This document shows, in pieces, positions 7,958-16,375 of a stretch of 64,000 nucleotides of DNA. The notes under the pieces are model-generated. The model did not search any database. It worked only from the letters and a program-made list of their open reading frames with translations, and was not told where the DNA came from. Every line of letters starts with the position of its first letter. The stretch's first letter is position 1. The translations under genes were made by a program, and so were the position numbers. Location: contig DUZU01000012.1 of NCBI GenBank assembly GCA_013349285.1, positions 1 to 64,000 of the forward strand. The letters run 5' to 3'. Origin of the DNA: Deltaproteobacteria bacterium. Its GTDB lineage: Bacteria > Desulfobacterota > Desulfobulbia > Desulfobulbales > Desulfurivibrionaceae.

Positions 7958-8285
7958 AGCGAGATAAAAGCGACAAAATTAGGCATTCAATTTCAACTCA
8001 AACCTGTTTCCTAATTTGCGACTAAGAATGCTGGATAATACAGTGCTCTCATCCACAAGTCAATGCATGTTTGTTAATTTGTAATGATATCAGCTGGTTA
8101 CACAGAGGGGAAAGAACTGATAGTCAAACTGTTGCATCGAAGCAAAAAAAGGAATCAACCTTGAAAATGGGTGACACCATCTCTGCCATGCGTCTTTATT
8201 GCCCATTTCGGAGCGATGACGACGTTTTTGTTTAATTTTTTGCAACTTTTCATACCTGCGCAAGGGACAGAGGGGCCAATTTCTT

Positions 8286-8369
8286 CCTTGACACCTTTTG
8301 GGTTTCCGTAGTGCCAAACAAAGCTTGGTTAGAGCGATTTTGTGATCATTCCAAAGTCAATCTATCTCC
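8286..8369. repeat. Right copy of the 84-bp degenerate direct repeat
   Basis: Same orientation as 166-249 and about 8.1 kb away, starting CCTTGACACCTTTTGGG and sharing the exact core AAACAAAGCTTGGTTAGAGC. Together the copies bracket the toxin-antitoxin genes and the minus-strand biosynthetic series. Confidence 0.75.
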
Positions 8370-8542
8370 TTATCATCTTGAAAATTCTTTTTGCAAATAG
8401 ATTGACCTTTTTGTGGTTGACGATTAATCAACACCACAATTCTCTTATTGAGAAATAAACAAACTTCCTGATTTAAGCCAATTAATCGACGATATCGTTT
8501 TTCCTTTAAGGATCCGTATTCCCAATAACGGATTTAGAGACT

Positions 8543-9190
8543 ATGAAGATAGCCTTATTCAGTGACACCCATGCGTTACATGGGAGGGTAACAATTCCGG
8601 CGGCGGATATTTTAATCTTTGCCGGAGACATGACCCATTGCCGCACCGCCCGGGATGTTGCTGATTTTAACGATTTTCTTGGGAGCCTGCCCCATCAGCA
8701 TAAAATCGTGGTTGGCGGCAATCACGATTACCGGCTGGCCCGTGAGCCGGAACAATCAAAAAAACTTTTATCGAACGCTATCTTTCTTCTTGATGAATTT
8801 GTGGTGATTTCAGGGATCACGATCTATGGCGCGCCTTGGCAGCCGATATTTAACGACCGGGCTTGTGGGGCCTTTGCTTTGCCGCGGGGCAAAGCGCTTA
8901 AAGCAAAATGGGAGATGATCACCCCGGATGTGGATATCTTGGTAACCCATGCCCCGCCGGCCGGTATTCTCGATCAAGACGGCCCTTTCGCCCATGGTTG
9001 CTCGGACCTCACCGCCGCGGTCGCCGCCCTGACCCCCAAGTATCATGTGTTCGGCCATATTCACAGCCACCATGGAATGATCAAACATGGCGCCACAACC
9101 TATATTAATTGCAATGTGCAGGGCGAAAACGGCGCATTGAGATCTGCCCTGTTACTTGACTATGGCTCAGGGGAACTCCTGCAAGAATAA
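8543..9190 (+). CDS. Small calcineurin-like metallophosphoesterase
   Basis: A 215-residue cytoplasmic phosphoesterase with the standard blocks FSDTHALH, FAGDMTH, VVGGNHDYR, VTHAPPAGI and FGHIHSHHG. It resembles the small Ser/Thr phosphatase/MPPED-like group often annotated only as metallophosphoesterase. The substrate is unknown. It is a single gene, divergent from the minus-strand series and separated from it by the repeat stretch 7604-8542. The start chosen gives the full first motif directly at the N-terminus, leaving no room for an earlier start. Confidence 0.85.
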   Translation: MKIALFSDTHALHGRVTIPAADILIFAGDMTHCRTARDVADFNDFLGSLPHQHKIVVGGNHDYRLAREPEQSKKLLSNAIFLLDEFVVISGITIYGAPWQPIFNDRACGAFALPRGKALKAKWEMITPDVDILVTHAPPAGILDQDGPFAHGCSDLTAAVAALTPKYHVFGHIHSHHGMIKHGATTYINCNVQGENGALRSALLLDYGSGELLQE

Positions 9191-9246
9191 GGTCCATTCA
9201 GTCGCCTTCATAAAAAAAGATGAGCAAATGCGCGGTGGCCGCCGGT

Positions 9247-9290
9247 TGGGAGGGTGTTGTTTAATCCGCTATCGGTCTTGCTGAAAGCGA
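9247..9290. repeat. Degenerate half-copy of the 329-419 element
   Basis: TGTTTAATCC followed by CT-TC-GT-TTGC-GAAA at matching spacing aligns with 346-379, about 26 of 34 positions by eye. The right arm is not seen here, so this looks like a truncated relic. It lies in the otherwise empty gap 9191-9445. Confidence 0.45.
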
Positions 9291-9445
9291 AGATATCTTG
9301 TCATTGGCCGGTAGTTTCTGGTAATTGTTCTGTCAGCATCATGGTGCAGGCACCGGGGCCTCGGACCCCATGAGAGAGGAAAACGCTGCTCGCTCTGGTT
9401 TCTTAGGATCTGCCTTGCGTGGGCAATTTTAAAAGGAGGCCAATC

Positions 9446-9667
9446 ATGAATGAATGTGAACGGATGGACCGCTGTCGCTATTTCCTGGAGCATCTAAAAG
9501 AGCTTGAGGCCGTCCAGGAGATGTGGAAAAGAAAATTTTGTAAGGGCGACAAAAATCAATGTGCGCGATACATGGTTCTGAAAGAGCTTGGCGTCGATCA
9601 GGTTCCTGATTATTTGGTCCCCACCCAGGTGGATAAAGCAAAGGAAATACTCAAGGCGGGCCGATAA
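9446..9667 (+). CDS. Small cysteine-containing protein of unknown function
   Basis: A 73-residue protein. An ATG at 9446 is preceded by a strong AAAAGGAGG five bases upstream, so I reject the longer reading from 9419. Cysteines stand at positions 4, 10, 32 and 39 (NECERMDRCRYF, then KFCKGDKNQCARYMV), a spacing that could bind a metal, followed by LGVDQVPDYLVPTQVD. Proteins with the CKGD-CARYMV pattern recur in sulfate-reducer genomes as far as I recall, without an assigned function. Its 3' end overlaps the next, convergent ORF by 17 bases. No signal peptide or membrane segment. Confidence 0.7.
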   Translation: MNECERMDRCRYFLEHLKELEAVQEMWKRKFCKGDKNQCARYMVLKELGVDQVPDYLVPTQVDKAKEILKAGR

Positions 9668-9845
9668 CCTTGCCCGGAACATCCTCACGGTCTAGCTTGA
9701 CCATCTTTGCTTCAAAGTTGCTAACGGCCTTGCCTTTTTTATCCTGTTCCCAACTCCTTAATTTGCGTTGCAGCTCTTCGAGTCCGCTGTAGCTTTTGTC
9801 CGCCTTGCGCCTTCTTACGATGTGCTCGGCAAATGATGCAGCCAT
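9651..9845 (-). CDS. Hypothetical small charged protein
   Basis: A 64-residue ORF starting at ATG 9845, with AAGGTGA five bases upstream; a GTG start at 9854 is also possible. The sequence is rich in Lys, Arg and Glu (EELQRKLRSWEQDKKGK), probably helical and cytoplasmic. It lies 33 bases after the MgtC gene on the same strand, so it could be the last gene of that unit. It overlaps the convergent small gene by 17 bases. No family recognised; it may be spurious. Confidence 0.45.
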   Translation of the reverse strand: MAASFAEHIVRRRKADKSYSGLEELQRKLRSWEQDKKGKAVSNFEAKMVKLDREDVPGKVIGPP

Positions 9846-9878
9846 CCCCGTCACCTTGGCGCTGCCGGCTTTTGCCGG

Positions 9879-10367
9879 TCAGGTGTCGTTGTCGTCGAGG
9901 GTATCTTTTTCGTCATGGTAGAGGGCATGCACCCCTTGGCGCAGTCTGCGGAAAGTGCTTTCCATATACTCCACCCCCATGAGGACGCAGACGGTAACGG
10001 TGGTCAGGGCCAGGGCGGTTTCGCGCAAGCCCAGGCCGATGACGACGCCGATGGCGGCCAGCACCCAGATCACGGCGGCGGAGGTCACCCCGCGGACCAA
10101 GCCCTCTTTGGACATGATTACCCCGGCGCCCAAAAAACCGATGCCGGTAATAATCTGGGCGATTACCCGACCATGGTCCGTGGTGCCGCCTGATACCCCC
10201 ATGCCGATCCCGGTAAAGATTTCCGTGCCCAGACAGATCAGGATACTGGTCCGGATTCCGGCGGGCTTGCCGCGGATTTGCCGCTCAATGCCGATGACCG
10301 CCCCGCAGATAACCGAGACCAAGATATTGAGCCAGAAATTAATGTTGCTGAGCAGTAAGTGTTCCAT
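9879..10367 (-). CDS. MgtC/SapB family membrane protein
   Basis: A 162-residue inner-membrane protein with four to five hydrophobic segments. Conserved MgtC blocks are present: VICGAVIGIERQIRGKPAGIRT, truncated here to its diagnostic part GIERQ, and the later GIGFLGAGVIM with VRGVTSAAVIW. MgtC proteins act in adaptation to low magnesium or acid and modulate the F-type ATPase in pathogens. This one lacks the long C-terminal ACT-like domain of Salmonella MgtC and so is the short SapB form. It follows the two SET genes on the same strand, 14 bases after the second, which suggests one transcript. Confidence 0.88.
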   Translation of the reverse strand: MEHLLLSNINFWLNILVSVICGAVIGIERQIRGKPAGIRTSILICLGTEIFTGIGMGVSGGTTDHGRVIAQIITGIGFLGAGVIMSKEGLVRGVTSAAVIWVLAAIGVVIGLGLRETALALTTVTVCVLMGVEYMESTFRRLRQGVHALYHDEKDTLDDNDT

Positions 10368-10381
10368 AAGGCCTTAGGGGC

Positions 10382-10780
10382 TTAACTGTTGAGAGATTTC
10401 AGGTGAAGATCGTCGGGGTCGCTGTAGGCGAAGTAGTCGCAGAGCAACTCTTCCCCGCACTGGATGGTGCGTTTGGCATGCATGGTGTTGCGGATCTCAT
10501 CCTGCCGGATATTGGCAATCTCGGTGCTGTGATTCATGAACTGGGCATTATCCATGCACAGATAAATCCTGTTGTTTTCCTTGTAGCTGGAGCGCAGGAG
10601 GTTGTTAAAGCTTTGGGGGGAGATGGTTTTTTTCATCGCCAGCCACTGTTCCACGGTAAACTCCAGATCAACCGCCGGGTTAAACTCCCAGATCGGGGCA
10701 TCGCAGGCGATTTGTTCCCCGGCAAAAATTCCAATACCGTGGATTGTCGAGCGATCAAGATAGGTTTTTACGATAAGCAT
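10382..10780 (-). CDS. Small SET-domain protein, paralogue B
   Basis: A 132-residue minimal SET domain, a putative S-adenosylmethionine-dependent lysine methyltransferase. The ATG at 10780 has GGGAGG seven bases before it, so the longer frame from 10909 is rejected. Motifs are HGIGIFA (14-20, cofactor loop), FMNHS (82-86, the SET NH motif) and GEELLCDY (109-116, with catalytic-type Tyr116). No pre-SET or post-SET zinc region. It starts inside the preceding paralogue (26-base overlap), pointing to tandem duplication and coupled translation. The target protein is unknown. Confidence 0.8.
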   Translation of the reverse strand: MLIVKTYLDRSTIHGIGIFAGEQIACDAPIWEFNPAVDLEFTVEQWLAMKKTISPQSFNNLLRSSYKENNRIYLCMDNAQFMNHSTEIANIRQDEIRNTMHAKRTIQCGEELLCDYFAYSDPDDLHLKSLNS

Positions 10781-11222
10781 CGGCTGGCCTCCCGGCTCGC
10801 AGGTTATGCAGGTAGTAAGTAGGGTCGGGGTTGGATATTTCCTGGAAAAAAAAGTCCGTTGCGTCATATGAGTGGAGATAGTTCTCCATGATCTCTTCAT
10901 GGGCGGCAATGGGCCGGATTGCTATTTCGCAATAATCGTCAATGAATTCAATGTTCGGGTTATTTTCGGTGTGATTGATAAACCGGGCATTGTCGGTCAG
11001 GTAAAAATAACGGCCCCCCCTTTTGTAGGACGCATTTAAAAGATGCTGCAGGGTCGGGTCGTTTGCCACGCTGCACAGTTTAAGAAAAGTCGGCTCGTTG
11101 TAGACCTTGTCGATTACATGATCGAATTTCCAGACTACGGTCCGGGCCGGGATCGGTTCCTGGGCAAAAAGGCCGATACCATGGATTAATGACGGGGCCA
11201 GATATGTTTTGACGGTCAGCAT
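10755..11222 (-). CDS. Small SET-domain protein, paralogue A
   Basis: A 155-residue minimal SET-domain protein aligned end to end with its neighbour: TVKTYLAPSLIHGIGLFA at the start, FINHTENNPNIEF (81-93) as the NH motif, and HEEIMENYLHSYD near the end, with Tyr115 at the catalytic position. The usual GEEL-DY is replaced by HEEIMENY, so activity is less certain than for paralogue B. It heads a likely three-gene transcript with paralogue B and MgtC. Bacterial SET proteins are uncommon, and a translationally overlapping pair is unusual. Confidence 0.78.
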   Translation of the reverse strand: MLTVKTYLAPSLIHGIGLFAQEPIPARTVVWKFDHVIDKVYNEPTFLKLCSVANDPTLQHLLNASYKRGGRYFYLTDNARFINHTENNPNIEFIDDYCEIAIRPIAAHEEIMENYLHSYDATDFFFQEISNPDPTYYLHNLRAGRPADAYRKNLS

Positions 11223-11766
11223 TTTCGTTCGCTCTTAAGGCGGGTGGATAATGTCGAATATAACCATATAAAAGAAGTCCGGCATGCCGCCAGGGAAGAG
11301 CTGTTGCAGACGGGGCTTCATCTTGCTGTTTTCAGGTGTTTTAACTGCTGCTCAATCTCCTTTGTCCAGCCATGAATTACTTGATATATTCTCCGCTAAT
11401 ACGGGAAAAAAATATGGTTGTCAATGGGATTTAGTGGGGGTGATAAATAATTTTTTTTGTCCGGGCCAAGCCTGTCGGAAAGGTGAAGAGCGTAGGCTGA
11501 ATCGAAAATTACAATTCGGCTTTGCTTCCTGGTCAGGTTGCTTTGAATTCGGCCATCGACTTGAGATGATTTTTTGACGGAAGCAATGCAATACTGGAAA
11601 GGGAATAGAGGAAAAAAGCTGCGGTATCGGGTTGTTATGTATGGTGGGGGCTGGGATTTGATGGTAAATTATTTTTAATTCGTGACAAAATTCAAGCGGC
11701 TGTATTCTCTTGTTAGTTTTTGTATTGGTGGCTGGAGCTTGAATTGTCAGTTGGTCGGGGAAAAAT
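11223..11766. other. Intergenic stretch with a possible RNA structure
   Basis: Divergent promoters for the SET genes and the binding-protein gene must lie here. No gene is convincing. At 11469-11520 two mutually exclusive pairings can be drawn: AGCCT (11469-11473) with AGGCT (11494-11498), or GCTGAAT (11496-11502) with ATTCGGC (11514-11520). The match to a known riboswitch class was not recognised. It lies about 250 bases before the start at 11767. Confidence 0.35.
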
Positions 11767-12726
11767 ATGCAAAGATTTTTTCTGTTCTTGATTGCCGTTA
11801 TTGGTCTTGTCTTGCCCGCCTGTAATAATTCGCAGACCTCGGCCCCGCATAAAATCGCGATTATTAATCCAAGCAAGGGGCTGAACAGCGTTGTTGAGGG
11901 CTTTATGGCCGGGATGAAGGCGCGGGGCTATGACGAGGGCAAAAACGTAACTTATTTTTATTATCATGATATATCCATGGCGGAGGTTGACGGGGCAATC
12001 GCGGAGATCATGACCAAGGATGTCGATCTGGTCTACTCGCTCACCACTCCGGCCACCCTCAAGGCCAAGAAGGCCTTTGCCGAGACCGGTATTCCCCTTC
12101 TTTTTGCGCCGGTCTTCTCTCCGGTGGATGCCGGGGTGGTGGATTCGTTGGCCCATTCCGGCGGCAATCTCACCGGGCTCAAGCTGCGGGGCAGCACGGC
12201 CAAGGCCTTGGGTTGGCTGCAGGCCGTGGTGCCCGGGGTTAAGCGGATTTTTGTGCCGGTGCATCGGGCCGACAGCGCCTCCTGCATGACCTTGGAAGAT
12301 TTGCAGGCGGCTGCCGACCAGATGGGGATTGAGCTGGTAGTTGCCGAGATAGCCACCCCGCAAGATTTGGCAAAGGTTCTGGCCGATATCCCGGCAAAGG
12401 TCGATGGGCTTTGGTTGACCTGCTCCCATATGCTTTTCACCCATGTCCATGATATTGTTGCCGCGGCAACGGCCCGTCGCTTGCCGGTGGCGGCAACGGC
12501 GCACATCCCCGGCAGCGGGGTGCTGGTTTCCTATGGGGATGCCAATGTGCGCATCGGCGAACAGATCAGTCATATGGCGGACAGGATATTGCTAGGCGCC
12601 TCTGCCCGGGATATGCCTATCGAAACGGCAGATTTTTTGCTGACCATTAATCTGAAAACGGCTAACCGGCTCGGGATCACGATTCCGGATGAAATTTTGC
12701 GACAAGTTGACATTTTTGAGCGGTAG
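11767..12726 (+). CDS. ABC-type substrate-binding lipoprotein (ABC_sub_bind)
   Basis: A 319-residue periplasmic binding protein. It has a lipoprotein signal, hydrophobic from residue 4 with lipobox LPAC around residue 19. The rest fits the PF04392/TrpX-type family: [18 protein letters not shown], then [19 protein letters not shown] and [18 protein letters not shown]. No permease or ATPase gene is nearby. Instead the next gene, a sensor kinase with a periplasmic domain, begins within this gene's last 38 bases. That points to a co-sensor that presents a ligand to the kinase, as LuxP does for LuxQ or TorT for TorS. The ligand is unknown. Confidence 0.82.
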   Translation: MQRFFLFLIAVIGLVLPACNNSQTSAPHKIAIINPSKGLNSVVEGFMAGMKARGYDEGKNVTYFYYHDISMAEVDGAIAEIMTKDVDLVYSLTTPATLKAKKAFAETGIPLLFAPVFSPVDAGVVDSLAHSGGNLTGLKLRGSTAKALGWLQAVVPGVKRIFVPVHRADSASCMTLEDLQAAADQMGIELVVAEIATPQDLAKVLADIPAKVDGLWLTCSHMLFTHVHDIVAAATARRLPVAATAHIPGSGVLVSYGDANVRIGEQISHMADRILLGASARDMPIETADFLLTINLKTANRLGITIPDEILRQVDIFER

Positions 12727-15562
12727 GTGGCGTTTGGGTACTGAGAACATATTATCGCTGAGTTTAATTGGGGCCGGCAACAGCATCAGAAAAAGATTGA
12801 CCCTTACCTTTATTTTATTCGCCATAGCTCCCTTGATATTGTTGAGCCTGGTTCTCTTCTCGCTGATTTTCACCACCCAACAGCATCAAATTGTTGAACT
12901 GGAGCGCGAGGTGGCCAAGGCCGCCATCAGTAAAACCGTTCTGGCGTTGCACGAGGTTAATGCGCGGCTTAACGTTTTTATCTTTACCCAGGATATTTTT
13001 CAGGCGGATCAAAACCGGCAGTTTCTGCTGCTTTCGCAACTGCGCTCGGTAAAAGACGATGAGCATCGGGATATCCTGGACGAACTCATTCTGCTCGATA
13101 ATCAGGGCCGGGAACTGGCCCATGTCTCGCGGACCGCTAATTTCACCATTGCTGATTTGGGGGATAGATCCGATCATAATGAATTCTTGATTCCGGTCAC
13201 CACCAAGGGCAATTATTATGGTCCGGTCTTTTTTGATAAGACCACCCTGGAGCCTTATCTTTTACTGTCGCAGCCTATTTTCGACCTGCAAAACGGTAAG
13301 TTGAAAGGGGTGTTGGCGGCCAAGCTCCGCCTCTATAAAGTATGGAACGATATTGTCGGTCAACCTTTCGGCAATTCCGGGCTGATATATATCTCGGATG
13401 GGCAGGGGATGGTTGTGGCTCATCCTAATCCATCGGTGGTTCATCTCTCCACCATGGTCAAGGTCAACCTCCCGCCGGGCATACGGCCGGGAAGCACCGG
13501 TGACTTGGTCCTCCAGGCTCATGAAAAATTTCAGTTGAATAAGCAGGACTTTTTTGTGAGCGCCGAGATCCCTCTTTTGGCGGCGATGGCGCTTTCTCTT
13601 CGTGCTCTCTCCACGATGATGCTTTTCCTTATGATTTTTCTGGTCTTGAGCGTGGTTGCCGGGGCGGTTGTGGTTCGGCGTATTGTGCGGCCCATTGAAT
13701 CGTTGGCCGAGACGGCGGAAGAGATCAGCGTTGGCGGCATAGACCGTAAGGCCGAAGTGACCGGCGATGAGGAGATTCGCTCCCTGGCCCGCGCCTTTAA
13801 TCGGATGGTTGGCCGACTTTTTTATGACATTAATGAGCGGAAGCGGGCCGAGGCGGCCTTGCAGACGGCTCGCGATGAACTGGAAATGAGGGTTGAAGAG
13901 CGGACCGCCGAGCTTAACATCGCCAATAAGGCCAAGAGTGAATTTTTGGCCAATATGAGCCACGAGATCCGCACCCCGATGAACGGGATTATCGGCATGA
14001 CCGACCTGGCCCTGAAAACCGGACTTACTCCTGAGCAGCGGCGGTACCTGGAGGTTGTTCGTCAATCCTCTACCTCTCTGCTGGGTATTATTAACGACAT
14101 CCTCGATTTTTCAAAAATTGAGGCGGGAAAACTCATGCTTGATCTCCATCCATTCAACCTGTTGGATGTGATCGAGCAGACCGTGCGGACGGTTGCCACT
14201 TCCGCCCATGATAAGGGGTTGGAGCTCCCCGTCTATGTGCCTTTCGGCGTACCTCTGTCCTTGGTCGGCGATTCATTGCGGTTGCGCCAGATTATCTTGA
14301 ATCTGCTGAGTAACGCTATCAAGTTTACCGAGCAGGGTTATGTGCTGATCAAGGTGGCGGTGGCGCAAGAGGATGAACAGGAGGTGGTTCTTGCCTTGGA
14401 TGTGGTCGATACCGGGATCGGCATTCCGGTCGAGAAAAAAGAGCTTATCTTCGGCAGCTTCAGTCAGGCCGACAACTCGGTGTCGCGACATTTCGGCGGG
14501 AGCGGGCTTGGGTTGAGCATAAGCTGTAGACTTGCTAAATTAATGGCCGGGGATCTGTGGGTCGATAGCCTGCCGGGGCAAGGCAGTACCTTTCATTTTT
14601 CAGGTCGCTTCGGCAAAGCGGTCGAGCATGTTCTGCCCGAACAGGATATCATTCCCGGGGCCGAGGCCATCCTCATTGTCGACGGTCTTGGCGTCAGCCG
14701 CAATATTTTGCAGGAACTTCTAACAAGCTGGGGCTTTAAAGTCGATACGGCGGAAGATGGGCCAGGCGCCCTTGTTGCCTTGCAAAATAGCCGGGCCGCA
14801 GGCAGCTCATATCAAGTTGTTCTGGTTAATCTGCCCAATAATCAAGCACCGGGGACCGAGAACCTGCTTGAGGTAATGGGTAAGGATCCCCAGGTTGCCG
14901 GCGTGCCGCTTTTGGCCCTGGTCATGATTCATAACATTAACCGCCAGCCTGATCGTTACCCGAACCTCGATATCCGCGGGATTTTGCCCAAGCCGATAAA
15001 CCGGCATGACCTCAGGCAGGCAATTCAGGATCTCTTGTATGACGGTGAGCTGATTTCCGATGAGTCAGCCGTTATTGAACCGGCGGAGGATCTCGGGCGG
15101 GATCTCGCGCCGTTACGGATCCTGCTGGTGGAAGATAATTTCATCAACCAGGAGTTGGCCGAAGCAATCTTGGCTCAGGCCGGTCATCAGGTGGTCTCTG
15201 CCCATAATGGCATTGAGGCGATCATCGCCTTGGGGGAAAACAAATTTGATGTTATCCTGATGGACGTGCAGATGCCGAAGATGGATGGCCTTACCGCCAC
15301 CAGAATAATTCGGCAATACCAACGGGGCGAAGATGGTGAAGGAGATGGGCAATATGGGGATATGTTTCACAAGGCCAGGCAGGCTCTGGCTGGAACCAGT
15401 TTGCCGATTATTGCCTTAACCGCGCATGCCACGGCCGGTTATAAAGAGGAGTGTCAAGAGGCGGGCATGGATGATTACCTGTCTAAGCCTTTCCGCACCG
15501 AAGAAATTCATGGCCTGTTGCGGCAGGTTGTCAGCGGCACAATCGGTAATAGTCATGGGTAG
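12689..15562 (+). CDS. Hybrid sensor histidine kinase with pseudo-receiver
   Basis: A 957-residue membrane kinase. Order: TM1 (about 38-62), a double-Cache-like periplasmic domain (63-295), TM2 (about 305-328), HAMP (330-382), coiled coil, HisKA with His425 in NMSHEIRTP, HATPase (about 535-650 with DTGIGI and GSGLGLSI), then two receivers. Receiver 1 (about 675-790) lacks the phospho-Asp (VLVNLPNN in place of VLLDxxMP), so it cannot be a normal acceptor. Receiver 2 (about 808-945) has [11 protein letters not shown]. No output domain. Start is uncertain because the frame overlaps the binding-protein gene by 38 bases; a TTG inside residues 10-16 is possible. Confidence 0.9.
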   Translation: MKFCDKLTFLSGRWRLGTENILSLSLIGAGNSIRKRLTLTFILFAIAPLILLSLVLFSLIFTTQQHQIVELEREVAKAAISKTVLALHEVNARLNVFIFTQDIFQADQNRQFLLLSQLRSVKDDEHRDILDELILLDNQGRELAHVSRTANFTIADLGDRSDHNEFLIPVTTKGNYYGPVFFDKTTLEPYLLLSQPIFDLQNGKLKGVLAAKLRLYKVWNDIVGQPFGNSGLIYISDGQGMVVAHPNPSVVHLSTMVKVNLPPGIRPGSTGDLVLQAHEKFQLNKQDFFVSAEIPLLAAMALSLRALSTMMLFLMIFLVLSVVAGAVVVRRIVRPIESLAETAEEISVGGIDRKAEVTGDEEIRSLARAFNRMVGRLFYDINERKRAEAALQTARDELEMRVEERTAELNIANKAKSEFLANMSHEIRTPMNGIIGMTDLALKTGLTPEQRRYLEVVRQSSTSLLGIINDILDFSKIEAGKLMLDLHPFNLLDVIEQTVRTVATSAHDKGLELPVYVPFGVPLSLVGDSLRLRQIILNLLSNAIKFTEQGYVLIKVAVAQEDEQEVVLALDVVDTGIGIPVEKKELIFGSFSQADNSVSRHFGGSGLGLSISCRLAKLMAGDLWVDSLPGQGSTFHFSGRFGKAVEHVLPEQDIIPGAEAILIVDGLGVSRNILQELLTSWGFKVDTAEDGPGALVALQNSRAAGSSYQVVLVNLPNNQAPGTENLLEVMGKDPQVAGVPLLALVMIHNINRQPDRYPNLDIRGILPKPINRHDLRQAIQDLLYDGELISDESAVIEPAEDLGRDLAPLRILLVEDNFINQELAEAILAQAGHQVVSAHNGIEAIIALGENKFDVILMDVQMPKMDGLTATRIIRQYQRGEDGEGDGQYGDMFHKARQALAGTSLPIIALTAHATAGYKEECQEAGMDDYLSKPFRTEEIHGLLRQVVSGTIGNSHG

Positions 15563-15675
15563 CTTGCCCCGCCTTTAGCCGGCGTCGGCAGGCATCATCG
15601 CGGCGCGCTTTATCTGTTGAAAACAAAAATCAGAGCCCGGCTCGCGGCTGATTAAGGAATATTTTTAGGTAACCT

Positions 15676-16347
15676 ATGGAGCATATTCATCGTGTAGTGC
15701 GGCCCGGTCGGCTTAAGGGTACCGTCTTGTCCGAAGCGGGGGAGGCGCTGACCCCGCCGGCGGATTGGGCTTTTCTGGCGGCCGGCGATGCGGCAATAAC
15801 CAAGAGTGTCAAGGCTAAGGGCGCGACCTGGGTCGTGCGGGTCCGCAAGGGGCGTCGGGAGATTTCCAAGGGGATCTGGGCCAAAGCGGCGGATATTGTC
15901 GCCTCGACAAAGGAGGTCCACGCCAAGCGAGCAACCCCTGAATATGAGCGGCGGCGGGAGAGGGAGCTGGCCAGGCGCGAGGCCAAGCAAGATGATTATG
16001 TCGGCGAGTTTTTGGCGGAAGTCGTCAGGTTTCTCGATTTTCATCCCCGCTATCTTAACGAGGCCAGGCTGCTCGGAGAAAAAGTTACCGCCCATGCCAC
16101 TCCGGTCGGCAGCGGCACGGTGGCGAGAACCGAACAAATCCCCCTTGCCGGAAGGGCGCAGGCCGCGGTTATCGCCTGGATGCGCCATCAGACCACGGCC
16201 TATGACTCAATGAGGATCGCTCGGGTCAAGGGCCGAAGAAGAGAGGTCCGCCGGCAGCTAGCCGCAAAATCGGTAGACATCCTGCAGAGCTATCGTCAGG
16301 GGCTGGACGTTGCCGAGAGCTGCCCCCTGCAAAGGGCGTTGCGCTGA
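15676..16347 (+). CDS. DUF2293-domain protein
   Basis: A 223-residue soluble basic protein. The C-terminal third, AVIAWMRHQTTAYDSM followed by RREVRRQLAAKS and LQSYRQG, matches what I know of DUF2293. The N-terminal half is charged and probably helical (ERRRERELARREAK). Function is unknown for the family. AGGTAACCT precedes the ATG. It sits between the 3' ends of two sensor-kinase operons, transcribed with the left one, 113 bases after the kinase stop, and probably independent of both. Confidence 0.6.
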   Translation: MEHIHRVVRPGRLKGTVLSEAGEALTPPADWAFLAAGDAAITKSVKAKGATWVVRVRKGRREISKGIWAKAADIVASTKEVHAKRATPEYERRRERELARREAKQDDYVGEFLAEVVRFLDFHPRYLNEARLLGEKVTAHATPVGSGTVARTEQIPLAGRAQAAVIAWMRHQTTAYDSMRIARVKGRRREVRRQLAAKSVDILQSYRQGLDVAESCPLQRALR

Positions 16348-16375
16348 GGTGTTAGCCGTTTTACTGGCGAGCCAT

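Larger units (their letters stand above)
7604..8542. other. Gene-free stretch of repeats
   Basis: No credible ORF is seen over about 940 bases; the short ORFs lack ribosome-binding sites and family features. The right-hand part near 7604-7660 must hold the promoter of the minus-strand series. A TTGTCC and a TAAAAT separated by 18 bases on the minus strand are a weak candidate. The middle contains two diverged copies of a 65-bp sequence, and 8286-8369 is the second copy of the 84-bp flanking repeat. A short imperfect hairpin lies at 8411-8439. Confidence 0.55.

Noticed and set aside
8090-8317. 75-residue minus-strand ORF
   Set aside because: Overlaps the 84-bp repeat; no start signal and no family.
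11284-11577. 97-residue plus-strand ORF before the binding-protein gene
   Set aside because: No ribosome-binding site and composition unlike coding sequence; region more likely regulatory.
12689-12726. Binding protein and hybrid kinase read as a frameshifted single gene
   Set aside because: The first ORF ends with a complete C-terminus and the kinase has its own TM1, so two coupled genes fit better.
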